64,000 bases of DNA from Piromyces finnis. Taxonomy: Eukaryota > Neocallimastigomycota > Neocallimastigomycetes > Neocallimastigales > Neocallimastigaceae. This document shows positions 1 through 10,672 of this stretch, piece after piece. Positions within the stretch are counted from its first letter, which is position 1; each line of letters opens with the position of its first letter. The notes under the pieces were generated by a model. That model ran no database searches. It saw only the letters and a program-made list of their open reading frames with translations, and was not told where the DNA came from. Made by a program: the position numbers and the translations under genes. The stretch is taken from the NCBI GenBank assembly GCA_002104945.1, contig MCFH01000022.1, positions 62,001-126,000 on the forward strand. Reading direction: 5' to 3'.

Positions 1-207
1 CGGCTGATTTAATATAGCTGGTTTAATTATTGGTTTATTGAAATTCTTTTTGTTTGAGTCGCTGATTTGTTTATTTTTCTTTATAGCATTAATACTAAAT
101 TTATTGTATTTCTGTTCATTCTTATATTGGAATTCTAAGTTTTCTGTTTCTGTATTATTTGCAATTTTGTTATAGTCGGAAGATTGCTTACTCCCCATAA
201 CTAATTT
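1..207 (-). CDS. Retroelement E0 pol, N-terminal end (partial)
   Basis: Open reading frame that runs off the left edge of the window. It lies in the -1 frame relative to the gag upstream of it and has a Met codon at 198-196, five bases after the gag stop. The visible residues are Asn/Lys-rich with no protease or RT motif yet, so the pol assignment comes only from position and from the slippery site at the gag end. Confidence is moderate because the diagnostic domains lie outside the window. Confidence 0.5.
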
Positions 208-1043
208 AAATGTTGGATGTTTTCAGGACAATCATCAATGACATGACCTATACGTTTACAATTTAGGCAAACATTTATCTTGAGTTCTGCTAATTTTTGG
301 GTTATTTCTTTCATGTCGTTATTTTCTTCTTGATATTGTCTATAGTTTTTGTGCTTGTAATTATTATTCCATTGATTTTGATAAGTTTTATTTTCCTGTG
401 GATGTATCGAGTTAGAGTTCGGATTATATAGTTTTGTTGTTTTATTTGTACTGTTATAAACATTCTTTTGTGATTGTGATGGCCTTTGATCATTTTTATT
501 TTTATTCCGGTTGTCCTCTATTATATTATATAATCTTTCCTTTTTCGAAGTTATCTTCATTGCTTCTTCTAGAGTATTTGGCTCTTCTTCTAATAGTTTT
601 TCATATATTCTAGTCCAATTTCTAAAGGCATTAACGTAATATGAAGCTATTATCTCTTCTGGAATTGACGTAGATTTTGTGGCTTCGTTCAAAATATTCA
701 TAAATCTCAAATCAAAGTCGCATATCTTTTCTCCTTTTCTTATACTTAGAGAAGATAAATCCAATATCTTAGAGTTCTTTGCTGAACTTCTTTTAAAATA
801 GTTATTTAAATTATTTATTATTGTATTATACGAGTCAGGTGTACTCTTGTTTAATCCGTTTAACACGATAGTCCTAGCCTTTTGTTCTGTTAACGGTAGT
901 AAAAATTTTATTTTATCCTTTTCTTCTATGTCATTAGAAGTACATCAGTACTCAAATTCAAACTTCCAATCTACAAATTTGGTTTTTCCATTTCCCAAAA
1001 TTGGAAGTCTTGAAAAGGTTAACGTTTTTGTAGAAGTATCCAT
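201..1043 (-). pseudogene. Retroelement E0 gag with CCHC zinc knuckle, one in-frame stop
   Basis: Reading from the ATG at 1043 gives a 280-codon Gag-type protein interrupted once, by TGA at 947-945 (codon 33). The frame is otherwise open down to TAG at 203-201. The C-terminal part has a CX2CX4HX4C zinc knuckle (CLNCKRIGHVIDDC), the nucleic-acid-binding motif of retroelement Gag. The middle is helical and charged, as in capsid domains, and is followed by an Asn/Lys/Gln-rich linker. The shorter open frame from 866 depends on a GTG codon and is not a credible start. The single stop makes this copy probably dead, unless it is read through. It is followed at once by a -1 frameshift signal into pol. 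Confidence 0.7.
204..210 (-). promoter_or_regulatory. Candidate -1 frameshift heptamer at E0 gag stop
   Basis: In the gag frame the mRNA reads T TTA AAT followed directly by TAG. This fits the X XXY YYZ slippery pattern, and slipping back one base enters the pol frame exactly. Eight bases downstream GGGAG can pair with CTTCC across an 8-nt loop (a weak stem). Seen in sequence; frameshifting itself is inferred. Confidence 0.55.
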
Positions 1044-1164
1044 TATTTTTGTATATCTTATCGAATTATTTATATAATAATAACTTATATTTTCTTAATA
1101 TTAATATTTTATGATACTTCTTACTGTATGTTAATAGTAATAATATTGTTATTCTTTTTACTAT

Positions 1165-1204
<40 letters not shown>

Positions 1205-1705
1205 TTATTTAAATTAATTGTATGAATGATAATTTGTTAAACTTATCCTAATTGAATATAGTAATTAATAATTGATACTGAAATCTTTATATATAATATT
1301 TGAGTGATATTTGAATATAATATTTTATAATATTTGAATGATGTTTGCATATAATTTTTCTAATATTTGAATATTATTTTGAATTATTTGAATATAATTT
1401 TTTTTATAATATTTGCATATTATTTTGAATTTTACTTTGAATATGATATATTAATAATATTTAAATGATATTTGAATAAGCTTTTTAAAACATAGGTTCT
1501 TAATCTTGTCTTTTGAGTATGTAATACCTATATATATAAATATAAATGTATAAATTTGTTAGTAAAAGAAAATTTTATATTACTCTTACCGGGTTAAAAT
1601 GGATTCTCCACCATTGTTACAATGTTATATATTTCTTATATAATAACTTATTATTATCTTAATTTAATAACTTGAAGTTATTAAAAGTGATAATAATTTG
1701 TAACA
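1044..1705 (-). other. E0 leader with possible primer binding site
   Basis: Non-coding AT-rich leader between the gag start and the presumed 5' LTR. It contains a 34-base T tract at 1168-1201. At 1613-1601 (minus strand) the sequence TGGTGGAGAATCC has the form of a tRNA 3'-end complement (TGG then acceptor-stem complement), one base after a CA that could end an LTR. A short stretch 1615-1705 has TGTTACA/TGTAACA ends and could be an unusually short (91 bp) LTR, but no second copy is visible, so this boundary is a guess. Confidence 0.3.
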
Positions 1706-2274
1706 AAAAAAAAAAATAAATAATTTGTTTTATTAAAACACAAAATCTATAAAAAAAATATAATGTTTTATTAATAACTATTTTATTAGTTAAATTTTAT
1801 TAAAAAATAATGTGTTTATGATTATTAACTATACTAATAATAATGTTTAAATAAAGGAATTAAAAGATTATTTATATTTTTCTATTAATATAAACTTTAA
1901 TTTATCTTCTTTAATTATGTTTTGTTATAAACAAATATTTAATTATAAATATCTAATTATTAATTACATTATAGTTTATTTACATGTTAATAATATCGGA
2001 ATTTTAAAAATAATTATTTGTTTATTTATTTATTTTTTACTTAAATACTAATTAATTATAACTAAATTTAACTTTGTTTTGAATTATTATTTTAATATTT
2101 ATTAATTTATTTCTACATTTAATTTTATCTTATTTATTTATTTATTATAAATTTGTTTTTAAGTTTAATATTAAATTGTTAATTAGAACTTACTTATATA
2201 ATTTTATTTCTTCATTAATAATTATTGTTGTTTTTATAATCATTTAAGTTTGCCTTATATCAAAAATATCATAA
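1706..2274. other. AT-rich non-coding stretch
   Basis: No gene, RNA or recognisable repeat seen between E0 and the tRNA cluster. Confidence 0.5.
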
Positions 2275-2277
2275 GCT

Positions 2278-2349
2278 GGGGATATAACTCAGTGGTAGAG
2301 TGCTTGCTTTGCATGCAAGAAGCCTCGGGTTCGATCCCCGATATCTCCA
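2278..2349 (+). tRNA. tRNA-Ala (UGC)
   Basis: Full cloverleaf: 7-bp acceptor with one G-T pair, D arm with AGTGGTAGAGT, anticodon stem CTTGC/GCAAG around loop TTTGCAT (anticodon TGC), T arm TCGGG-TTCGATC-CCCGA, discriminator A. No intron and no encoded CCA, as expected for a eukaryote. Confidence 0.96.
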
Positions 2350-2717
2350 TTAACTGACATTTTTATACTTAGTATTAAAATATGAATATAAAATATATAA
2401 ATTTATTTTATTAAGTAAATGTGTGAATTATTAAGAGTTTAATTGGATTTAAGTTATTAAGTTTAAAAGTTAGGATATATTCTATTAATTATATAATAAA
2501 GTAATATTGTTAAATTTTAATAAGAAATAATTATTAAAAATTTTTATTGAATTATTTTATTTAATTTTTTTTTATTACATATAGATGATAATTACAAATT
2601 ATTTAAATATTAAATTTACTATAAAATGAATATTAAAAATCTCACAAAGAATTTTTAAAATTACTCTTTATTCCTCTTATTTATATTTTTATTTTTAATA
2701 TAATATTGATATTAATA

Positions 2718-2942
<225 letters not shown>

Positions 2943-3567
2943 TCTTTTATAATTTAAAATATTTTATAAAGTAAACTATCATTAATATATTATTATTTTT
3001 TAACCACAAAATACATTTCTCCTATTTATTAAAATAATCGTAATAATGGCTATTGGAAAATGTCTACTGTTTCTTATTGCTAAATGGTTATGACCTTTCT
3101 GGTCTGTTATATTGAAATTTCAGCCTAAACGCTCCTTAATACATTTACATAATTAATAATTGTACTATATTCTTTATTTATATGATTTTGTCACATATGA
3201 TCCTGTAGACCATGCATATTAACCACCGCAATGTTCCATTTATTACGAGAAAGGAATGTTGCTTGCGTTTTTGGTTTGTTTATTTATGTCAACACACATT
3301 ATTAATCTTCTAATTTAAAATGTACCATGTATACTTGTCCATCTCAGGTAGGCAAGATTAGTGTCATTATTATGATAATAAATTAGAATTCTCGATCTTA
3401 ACAATATAACCTAACATATCACAAAACCTAGGGGTGCATATTCGAACTAGTGGCAAAATATTATTATATTAATATTTAATCAATTAATAGTTTCAAAATT
3501 ACTATATTTCATTTATATTTAAGAAAAAATGTACAAAAAAATAATTAACAAGTTTTTTTAAAATTAA
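2943..3567. other. Non-coding spacer within duplication copy 1
   Basis: Less AT-rich than its surroundings and nearly unchanged between the two duplication copies. No reading frame or RNA fold recognised. Confidence 0.4.
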
Positions 3568-3639
3568 TGCCTATTGACGGAATTGAACCACCGACCTTCG
3601 CTTTACAAGAGCGACGCTCTACCACTAAGCCAAACAGGC
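3568..3639 (-). tRNA. tRNA-Thr (UGU)
   Basis: Cloverleaf on the minus strand: acceptor GCCTGTT/AATAGGC, D arm GGCTTAGTGGTAGAGC, anticodon stem TCGCT/AGCGA with loop CTTGTAA (anticodon TGT), T loop TTCAATT with two G-T pairs in the T stem, discriminator A. Confidence 0.94.
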
Positions 3640-3647
3640 ATTACATT

Positions 3648-3718
3648 TGCGTTAACGGGGAATCGAACCCGGGCCATTTGCTTGGAAGGCAAATATTCTA
3701 CCTCTATACTATTAACGC
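3648..3718 (-). tRNA. tRNA-Gly (UCC), T-stem mismatch
   Basis: Minus-strand cloverleaf: acceptor GCGTTAA/TTAACGC, anticodon stem TTTGC/GCAAA, loop CTTCCAA (anticodon TCC), T loop TTCGATT. The T stem is CCGGG/CCCCG, giving a C-C mismatch at the second pair. The duplicate at 54471-54541 has the fully paired CCCGG, so this copy carries the mutation and may be weakened. Confidence 0.9.
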
Positions 3719-3733
3719 TTTATGCATTGATTT

Positions 3734-4664
3734 GTGTTAAGGAATGAACATAAATAGTTGAATTAGCTAGAATTTTAGGATTTAACCTTCAACTATTTAT
3801 ATTCCTTACTAGTGTTTAACTCTATTTTTAAAATATAAAAATTATAATATATAATTTTTATACATTTTTCTAGTAATTATTAATATTTTTATTATATAGT
3901 TATATTATTTGTATATAGTTATTTAAGACCTTTATTATTAGTATTAGTATAATTACTTATAATATTTTATACTTATAAAATTTTACAAAATTTTATTATT
4001 AAAATAGTTATAGGTATTTTATTATTATTTAAGGTTTATTTTATTAATTAACTTTATTGTATAATATTTTATAATTTGAAATTATGACATAGAATTTAAT
4101 TATAATTTTTACTAAAAGAGGCAACTGTTACACACAAAACAGAAGATACCTCGACAGAAAAATTATTATTTATGTCTAAAAAAGGGCATAATTAATTGAA
4201 TAATATAATTTTATTATATGTCATAATTAAATATATAATATATGATATGCAAAAATGTTACACATATCATAAATTAAAAATTTATTAATTATAAATTAAA
4301 AATTTTTCTATTCAAATATTAAGAGATTATTCATAATATATATTAAGGATTTAATTAATATATGTTACAGTGAATGATCCATATATTATGAATGAAATCA
4401 ATTTAAATCCTTAGCTATCCAAAACCATTAAATTTCAAATAATGGATAGTTGGAAAAAGTACGAGGATTTTTGAGAAAAATTTTAAAAATTGAAAAATCA
4501 AAAATAAATTAAATGAATAAAAATTAAAATTAAATAAATTTTTATTTTTATAACTATTCAAGTGTTTTGTGATATCTTATTTGAACCGTAGCATTTGTAA
4601 TACGCTACTCATATAAAAACATAATAAAAACTAACTGAATATACACGACTTAACCCATAGTAAC
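3734..4664. other. Non-coding, with fragment of an old interspersed repeat
   Basis: No gene seen. About 4590-4650 is an inverted match to 42913-42961 (around TCGTGT-TATTCAG and TTTTTATTATG), so both lie in a shared older repeat into which family Y LTRs inserted at different points. A hairpin-forming segment lies near 4412-4452 (CTATCCAAAACCATTAAATT and its complement). Confidence 0.45.
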
Positions 4665-4669
4665 TTATA

Positions 4670-4921
4670 TGTAATAATTATATTATATTTATTATATAAT
4701 AATAATTATTAGCTTTAAATTAATAATATAAACTATTATTAAAATGTGAAAATAAAGGTAAAATTAGAAACTTAACTTAATGAGTTTATTATAAGAAATT
4801 ATAATAAACAAAACCAAATGTATCAGAATTATTTTGTGTATTTAATAGTTTTTTTAATATTTATTTTATTACTTATTATTATAAGATTAATTATAATAAA
4901 TAACTTTATACAAAATAATAA
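4670..4921 (-). mobile_element. Family Y solo LTR copy D, 3' part
   Basis: Left piece of a minus-strand LTR ending TAATTATTACA (TGTAATAATTA on the plus strand at 4670), flanked by TTATA at 4665-4669. The other piece is 17678-18241, flanked by TTATA at 18242-18246. Joined after removal of one 48-bp repeat and the island, the LTR is 768 bp with TG/CA ends and a perfect 5-bp target duplication, and it aligns in order with the family Y copies at 25.8/33.4 kb and 43.0 kb. Confidence 0.85.
4874..4921. repeat. 48-bp direct repeat, left boundary of island
   Basis: Base-for-base identical to 17678-17725 in the same orientation; identity stops one base outside on each side. The sequence is LTR sequence occurring once in an uninterrupted family Y LTR, so one copy was gained when the 12,804-bp insertion arose. 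Confidence 0.93.
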
Positions 4922-5256
4922 ATTTTTTTGAATCATTTGATAAAATTAAAAATCATTTTATTGATATAAATTGATAGATAATAATTATAATAAAAATAAT
5001 TATCTAATATTAAATAATTATATTAAAAATATTATTTATAATTTATTATAATATAAATAATTATTTAACTTATGTATATTATACATTAATATATATTAAT
5101 AATTATTATATGTATATATATAAATATGTATATATGCATTTTAAATAATAATATATTTATATAATAAAAAATAATTTTATCTGAAATTAAAATTTATAAA
5201 TTGATTTTTTAATATAATTAATAATTATATTTAAACGTTTCTATTTAATTAACAAA
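4922..5256. other. Non-coding left margin of island
   Basis: Very AT-rich, no terminal inverted repeat matching the right margin and no recognised promoter. The first gene starts after a short leader ending TTTAATTAACAAA-ATG. Confidence 0.4.
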
Positions 5257-7422
5257 ATGGTAACGTATCTAAATTTTGATTTATATAGTAACGAAGAAAT
5301 AGAAAAATTAGCTATTTTAATTTCAAACAAAAATGAATTAACAGATAATACTACTGCTTATATATTGGATCCCCAATTACCGTGTAAACAATGTAAAAAG
5401 ATTATTGAATGTCCTGGTCATTTAGGAAGAATTTCAATATATCAATATATTGTACATCCATTATTCACAAATGCATTATGTAAGGAACTTTGTCATCTAT
5501 GTCTTACCTGTAAAAAATATAATAATATAATTAAAAATGAATTAGATTGTTGTAATTCATCAGTTAAAAATATTACTTTTTCATTACACAAATTTAATAC
5601 AAATAATAATTATCCAAATGATAGTATGAATAAATACATAAATAAAAGAAATGAAAATAAATTCCAATCAGAATATGCATTTTTCTTTGGAAATCAACGG
5701 ATAAGTGTTATGAAAATGTATGAATTAATTCGTACTTCTGATTTCAGTAATAATCAGGAAATAAAAAATAAATTATTAAATGTATTTATTAAAAACATAC
5801 CGGTATTACCAATAAATATGAGACCGTCCATCATGGATTCTAATAACATTATAATTCATAATAATATAACATCCATGTATATACGATTATTAGAGTTAAA
5901 TCATTTATGTAAAGGTAATGTCAGTAATGGATATGCATTAAAGGTATATAATTTATATAAAAAAATTCTTGGAATTCAGAGTTCCACTGAAGCTACTACC
6001 GAAAGTTCGGATAAAAGTTTCATTAAACAATTATTATCAGGAAAGACAGGAATATTTAGAAGTATGTGTTTAGCTAAAAGACAAAACTTTTGTCTTCGCA
6101 GTGTTATTGTACCAAATATAAATATACCTTTGGATAAAGTATTGATATCAAAAGAATTTACAGATCAATTAATTCCTTATGGATATAAACCTAATGACTA
6201 TGTAATTATTAATAGACAGCCTACACTCCAAACTACTTCTATACTTTCCATTCGATCATTTCCTAGTAGTAGCCGAACCATTCAAATCAATCCATTAATA
6301 GCTAATGTTTTCCAAGCTGATTTTGATGGTGATGAAATGAATATTTTTTGGCTTCCAGGTGAAGAGTCTAAAAAGGAGTTAGCAAGTAAATTAAATATTA
6401 AAAATAATTTTCGTTCATTTAAGGATGGTTCACTTATGATTAAATTTATTCAAGATACTTTAACTGGTTTATACAATATGACAAGAGATGAACATATTGT
6501 TGAATCTCATGTTCTCGAAAATATATGTAAAAAATTGAAAATATCAAAGAAAAAATGGAATTCATTTTGTAAATATTACAAGTCTCGAATGAATACCGAT
6601 AAAATACCATATAAGTACTTACTTTCATTGTTACTTCCGAAATCACTAACTTTAAAAATGGGTGACGAATATTTAGTAGATCATGGCATTTTACTTCATA
6701 CTATCAATGGTGCTAATCAAACAGAATTGTTAAATTCCATTTCTCATTATGGTAACGATTTTTATTTAAAGTTTATGTGGGATGTACAACGTATGGTTCA
6801 TGAATATAACTTATTTCATATCATAAGTATTTCCATTTCAGATTGTATACCAGATACTGAACTTGAATACAAATTTAATTGCATTTTGGAAAAGATTCCC
6901 GATACTTTATCAACAATAACCTTGTCAAATATAGATTCGTATATCTTAACTTCGGGTAAGCACATTGATGGTAAATTAAAAGAATTATGTTTAAATAGTC
7001 ATTATGTATTAGTAAAATTAGCAGAAGCACTTGATAATAATTTAACTAATATTATCAATAGTGGATCAAAAGGATCAGGTGATAATCTTATTCAAATTTT
7101 AACATCGTTAGGAACTCAGGCTATATTACAAGAATGTTTTATTAAAAGAGGATATTCAGAAGGACTTACAGCCAAAGAATTATTTATCCATTCTAAATCA
7201 GGTCGTGCAGGTATTATTTCCACTTCACTTAATACTTCCTCTACAGGTTATTTACAAAGAGAGCTTGTCAAAAGCATGGAAGATATTGTAACCGATAAAG
7301 ATTTTATTGTTCGTGATTATAATAATAATGAAATCTATTATTATCCATTTTCATCAAATACTATTGATATAGATGATTCATTCTTAGAATACACTTATTC
7401 GATGTCAATCATTAATAAATAA
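5257..7422 (+). CDS. DNA-directed RNA polymerase largest subunit (RPB1/A'-like), N-terminal half only
   Basis: 721 aa. Part of the core of a multisubunit RNA polymerase. In order: clamp zinc site C43-x2-C46-x5-C52PGH55 with a second CxxC at 82-85; the conserved GKTGIFR...KRQNFCLRSVI block (about 263-288); the NRQPTL motif near 319; the catalytic Mg-binding ADFDGDEMN near 354 with all three Asp present; the pore/funnel segment; NSGSKGS near 604; and a bridge helix (GLTAKELF...GRAG...STGYLQRELVK, about 635-672). The protein ends about 50 residues later. The trigger loop, cleft, jaw and C-terminal parts are absent and are not encoded downstream. Nuclear fungal largest subunits exceed 1,300 aa. 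The end point resembles the archaeal A'/A'' split. It could be a split viral subunit or a truncated but undecayed gene. Confidence 0.9.
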   Translation: MVTYLNFDLYSNEEIEKLAILISNKNELTDNTTAYILDPQLPCKQCKKIIECPGHLGRISIYQYIVHPLFTNALCKELCHLCLTCKKYNNIIKNELDCCNSSVKNITFSLHKFNTNNNYPNDSMNKYINKRNENKFQSEYAFFFGNQRISVMKMYELIRTSDFSNNQEIKNKLLNVFIKNIPVLPINMRPSIMDSNNIIIHNNITSMYIRLLELNHLCKGNVSNGYALKVYNLYKKILGIQSSTEATTESSDKSFIKQLLSGKTGIFRSMCLAKRQNFCLRSVIVPNINIPLDKVLISKEFTDQLIPYGYKPNDYVIINRQPTLQTTSILSIRSFPSSSRTIQINPLIANVFQADFDGDEMNIFWLPGEESKKELASKLNIKNNFRSFKDGSLMIKFIQDTLTGLYNMTRDEHIVESHVLENICKKLKISKKKWNSFCKYYKSRMNTDKIPYKYLLSLLLPKSLTLKMGDEYLVDHGILLHTINGANQTELLNSISHYGNDFYLKFMWDVQRMVHEYNLFHIISISISDCIPDTELEYKFNCILEKIPDTLSTITLSNIDSYILTSGKHIDGKLKELCLNSHYVLVKLAEALDNNLTNIINSGSKGSGDNLIQILTSLGTQAILQECFIKRGYSEGLTAKELFIHSKSGRAGIISTSLNTSSTGYLQRELVKSMEDIVTDKDFIVRDYNNNEIYYYPFSSNTIDIDDSFLEYTYSMSIINK

Positions 7423-8270
7423 ATATTGATAAAATATTAATATTTATAACCATAAAACTATATTAAAATAATAGTAAATATATTATATTATATATATATA
7501 TATATATTATATATTATGTATATATTATTTATAATTGGTATTTAAATTTTTTTAATAATATCAAATATTATAAACTTTATTATTAATTTAATTAAAATTA
7601 TAGGTATTTAAATCAATATTTATTTTATTAAATTGAATTTATAATCAAATCTTTTATATATATATAATATTAAAAAGAAATTATTTAAACATATTCAATA
7701 ATATATTATTTATATATATTACATTTATTTATATATATTACATTTATTTATATATATATATTACATTTATTTATATATATATTACATTTATTTATATATA
7801 TTACATTTATTTATATATATATATTACATTTATTTATATATATATTACATTTATTTATATATATTACATTTATAATATTAATTTATAATATTATATATAA
7901 TTTTTAATGTAATAGTAATAAATTATTTTATTAAATACTTATTTAATTAAAATTTTAATAAAGTTTTTTTAATAATTCAAAGATATTAAAATAGATTATT
8001 TATACATTATGAAATTAATTATACATTACTAGTAATATATATATATATATATTATTATACATATACATATATTCTATATTATATATGTATATATATATAT
8101 ATTCTATATTATATATGTATATATAAATATATAGAATATTATACATATTACAATTACTTTTAATATAAATAACGAAATTTTTAAAAATAATTATTTAAAT
8201 AATAACTAAATAAATATAAAATTTAAAAAAATAATTTTATGCATCTATGATAATATTAATATCTTATTAA
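7423..8270. repeat. Intergenic tandem repeats between convergent genes
   Basis: No coding potential. 7709-7871 holds about nine units of roughly 18-22 bp based on ATTTATTTATATATATTAC. 8032-8150 holds (TA)n runs and two imperfect copies of TATTCTATATTATATATGTA. It separates the convergent polymerase gene and the 742-aa gene and contains nothing resembling the missing C-terminal half of the polymerase. Confidence 0.85.
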
Positions 8271-10499
8271 CTAAAAAAACATATAAATAGAATTATTTTT
8301 GAAAGATGAATAGATAGATCCATCTAAATTTCTTTTTAATAATAAATAAGGTTTATTAAGAATAGTTGATTTTAATATTTCTATGGATGCTTTACATGGA
8401 TAATAATCTTCATTATTCCATACACCATAGATAATAACTTTTTTATTGTTTTCATTTATAATACTATAATGATATGCAGTTATATTTTTAATATTCTTAC
8501 ATAAAAAAGAAAATGATGGTAGTGTATTATATAATTCATCATTATCTTTCATTATTGGTATTGTTGGTATTATTTCTGAATAAATCGATCTCCATAAATA
8601 TACCTTTTCATCTGAAAATTCCTTTTCTGTTATTAAAACTGTTTTATTATCTGAAACATATTGTTTAATGTATTTAGTTAATATAGCATTATCTATAATT
8701 GAAATTGAATTTTTTTTATACATAGAAAAAATAGCTTGTACAAAATCATCATTAAAATTGAACAAATTCTTATCTGAACTTAGTACATATTCATACCTAT
8801 AATTAGGAAGTACAAATAATTTACATGTGTTTAACATTATTATTAAAAAGGGAAAAGAAGAATTACAATTGTATACATAATCAAAAACACAATATGGATA
8901 TATATTCATATTATTATCTACTGAAAAAGATAGTATATTAATATCATTGTAATTATAATTTTCATTTATCAGTTTTAATTGCTTATTCTTAAACTTTTCT
9001 TTTATACAATTTATTAATTCGTGTTGACTAGGAATATTAATGTATTTATTACAATTAGAACATATTATAAATTTATTATTTATTTCTGGAATATCAAAAT
9101 ATTGTCTATATAAATCTTGTAATTTGTAACCATAAGAAATAAATAAATTGGAAGGAAATTTTCCTTTACAATGTTTGTCTAGTTTATAAGTAATATTAAA
9201 ATAAATAGATGATTCTTTTTCTTTGTACTTTCTTATCACTTTAACACATTTAGGAACAACATCTAATTCTAATACTGAATCAAATAATAACTTTTTATCA
9301 TGAAACGCAAAATTATTATCAGTAGAATTTTTATTTGTTGAAAGAACAATTTTATATCTTGAATTTTCTGGTGATCTATAATAATTATTATTCCACTGTA
9401 CATATGGTATATTATTCTTAATACATTCTTCTTTATCAGCGATTACTGGTAATACCTTATCCTTATTATTAAAATATCTAGTATAATATTTTCCAAATAA
9501 TCGATTATAATTTATTTTTAATGGAATATTTATTACTTTATTTCTTTTATAATAACTTACATGAAAATCAATGTATAATAAATAAAGATATTTTAACATT
9601 ATTTTAACCGTCATATACATATACCATTCTAATTCTTGAAATTGAATAATTTCTGTAAATTGTTTATACTTGTTATAAAGTTTCATATTCAATGACTGAT
9701 TAAAGATATTTATTGTATATACCAATTTTTCATTATTTTTTATTATATCTTCATTTTCATCGGTATATATATAGGGATATAAAGAATATTCATATAACAT
9801 CAAATCAAATAATTGGAAATTTATATTTATTGGGTATGTAAAAGAAACAATACTTGGTTTGAATCTAATTAGTAATTGATTACTTGAATAATTTAAACAT
9901 GGTAATAATTTACAAATAATATTATCATAAGTATCTCTTTTATAAAATATTATTTTATTTCCAGTGATTCTTATACTATCATGACAACATTTAATAATTA
10001 TGAAATTATCTGAATCTTTAATATCCTTACTCTTATCTTCTGCAATTAACACTTGATTATATTGATATGTTTCAGTATATCTTTTATTAAAGTAATGATA
10101 ATAATTTATTCCTTTGATAAAAGCAGTTACATATTGACAAGTACTTGGTAATTTTAACTTTATTATTTTATTATAAATATCTTTAAGTGTATATGAAGGT
10201 ATATTTATAGATATATAAAAATTTGTTTTAGTTATATCTTTCAAATCAAAATTATATTTAAATATCTTTTCATTACATAATTTTTCCAATGAATTAATAA
10301 GTAAAAAATTATTCAGATTATCATTTATATTATTATTGCTATAGTTAATAGTATATTGATCTTTAGTAAGATTATTACAATGAATGATACTTATTCCTTC
10401 AAAGAATGAAAAATATTCATTATTAATTATTATTTTATGTTCATTAGATAAATATTTTTCATTTTGTAATAAATTACGAATTAAATTAATAATTTCCAT
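8271..10499 (-). CDS. Unrecognised 742-aa protein, possible viral transcription factor
   Basis: A full-length reading frame with an ATG start and no introns. I do not recognise it with certainty. It is rich in Asn, Ile, Tyr and Lys, with no signal peptide and no clear membrane segment. A CxxC plus later Cys (CSNCNKYINIPSQHELINC, about 478-496) could bind zinc. Near residue 360 a stretch with PYVQW...YYRSPENSRY...LSTN loosely recalls the central block of poxvirus-type early transcription factor large subunits (VETF-L, about 710 aa in vaccinia), and the length fits. I put that identity at about one in three. It is convergent with the polymerase gene and lies 173 bp downstream of the membrane-protein gene on the same strand. 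Confidence 0.8.
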   Translation of the reverse strand: MEIINLIRNLLQNEKYLSNEHKIIINNEYFSFFEGISIIHCNNLTKDQYTINYSNNNINDNLNNFLLINSLEKLCNEKIFKYNFDLKDITKTNFYISINIPSYTLKDIYNKIIKLKLPSTCQYVTAFIKGINYYHYFNKRYTETYQYNQVLIAEDKSKDIKDSDNFIIIKCCHDSIRITGNKIIFYKRDTYDNIICKLLPCLNYSSNQLLIRFKPSIVSFTYPININFQLFDLMLYEYSLYPYIYTDENEDIIKNNEKLVYTINIFNQSLNMKLYNKYKQFTEIIQFQELEWYMYMTVKIMLKYLYLLYIDFHVSYYKRNKVINIPLKINYNRLFGKYYTRYFNNKDKVLPVIADKEECIKNNIPYVQWNNNYYRSPENSRYKIVLSTNKNSTDNNFAFHDKKLLFDSVLELDVVPKCVKVIRKYKEKESSIYFNITYKLDKHCKGKFPSNLFISYGYKLQDLYRQYFDIPEINNKFIICSNCNKYINIPSQHELINCIKEKFKNKQLKLINENYNYNDINILSFSVDNNMNIYPYCVFDYVYNCNSSFPFLIIMLNTCKLFVLPNYRYEYVLSSDKNLFNFNDDFVQAIFSMYKKNSISIIDNAILTKYIKQYVSDNKTVLITEKEFSDEKVYLWRSIYSEIIPTIPIMKDNDELYNTLPSFSFLCKNIKNITAYHYSIINENNKKVIIYGVWNNEDYYPCKASIEILKSTILNKPYLLLKRNLDGSIYSSFKNNSIYMFF

Positions 10500-10672
10500 T
10501 AATTATTAATTAACCATACGGTTAATATCGTTTTATTTAAAACTTAAAATAAAATATTTAAAATTAGAATACAATTCTGAGTTTAAATTGTAGTTAGTTT
10601 TTTACTATTTTTAACTTTAGATATAATATTTTATATCGTTATTTAAAATTCACATTATTTCTATTCTAAATA

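Noticed and set aside
847-1077. Plus-strand 76-aa frame over the E0 gag start
   Set aside because: Antisense shadow of gag.
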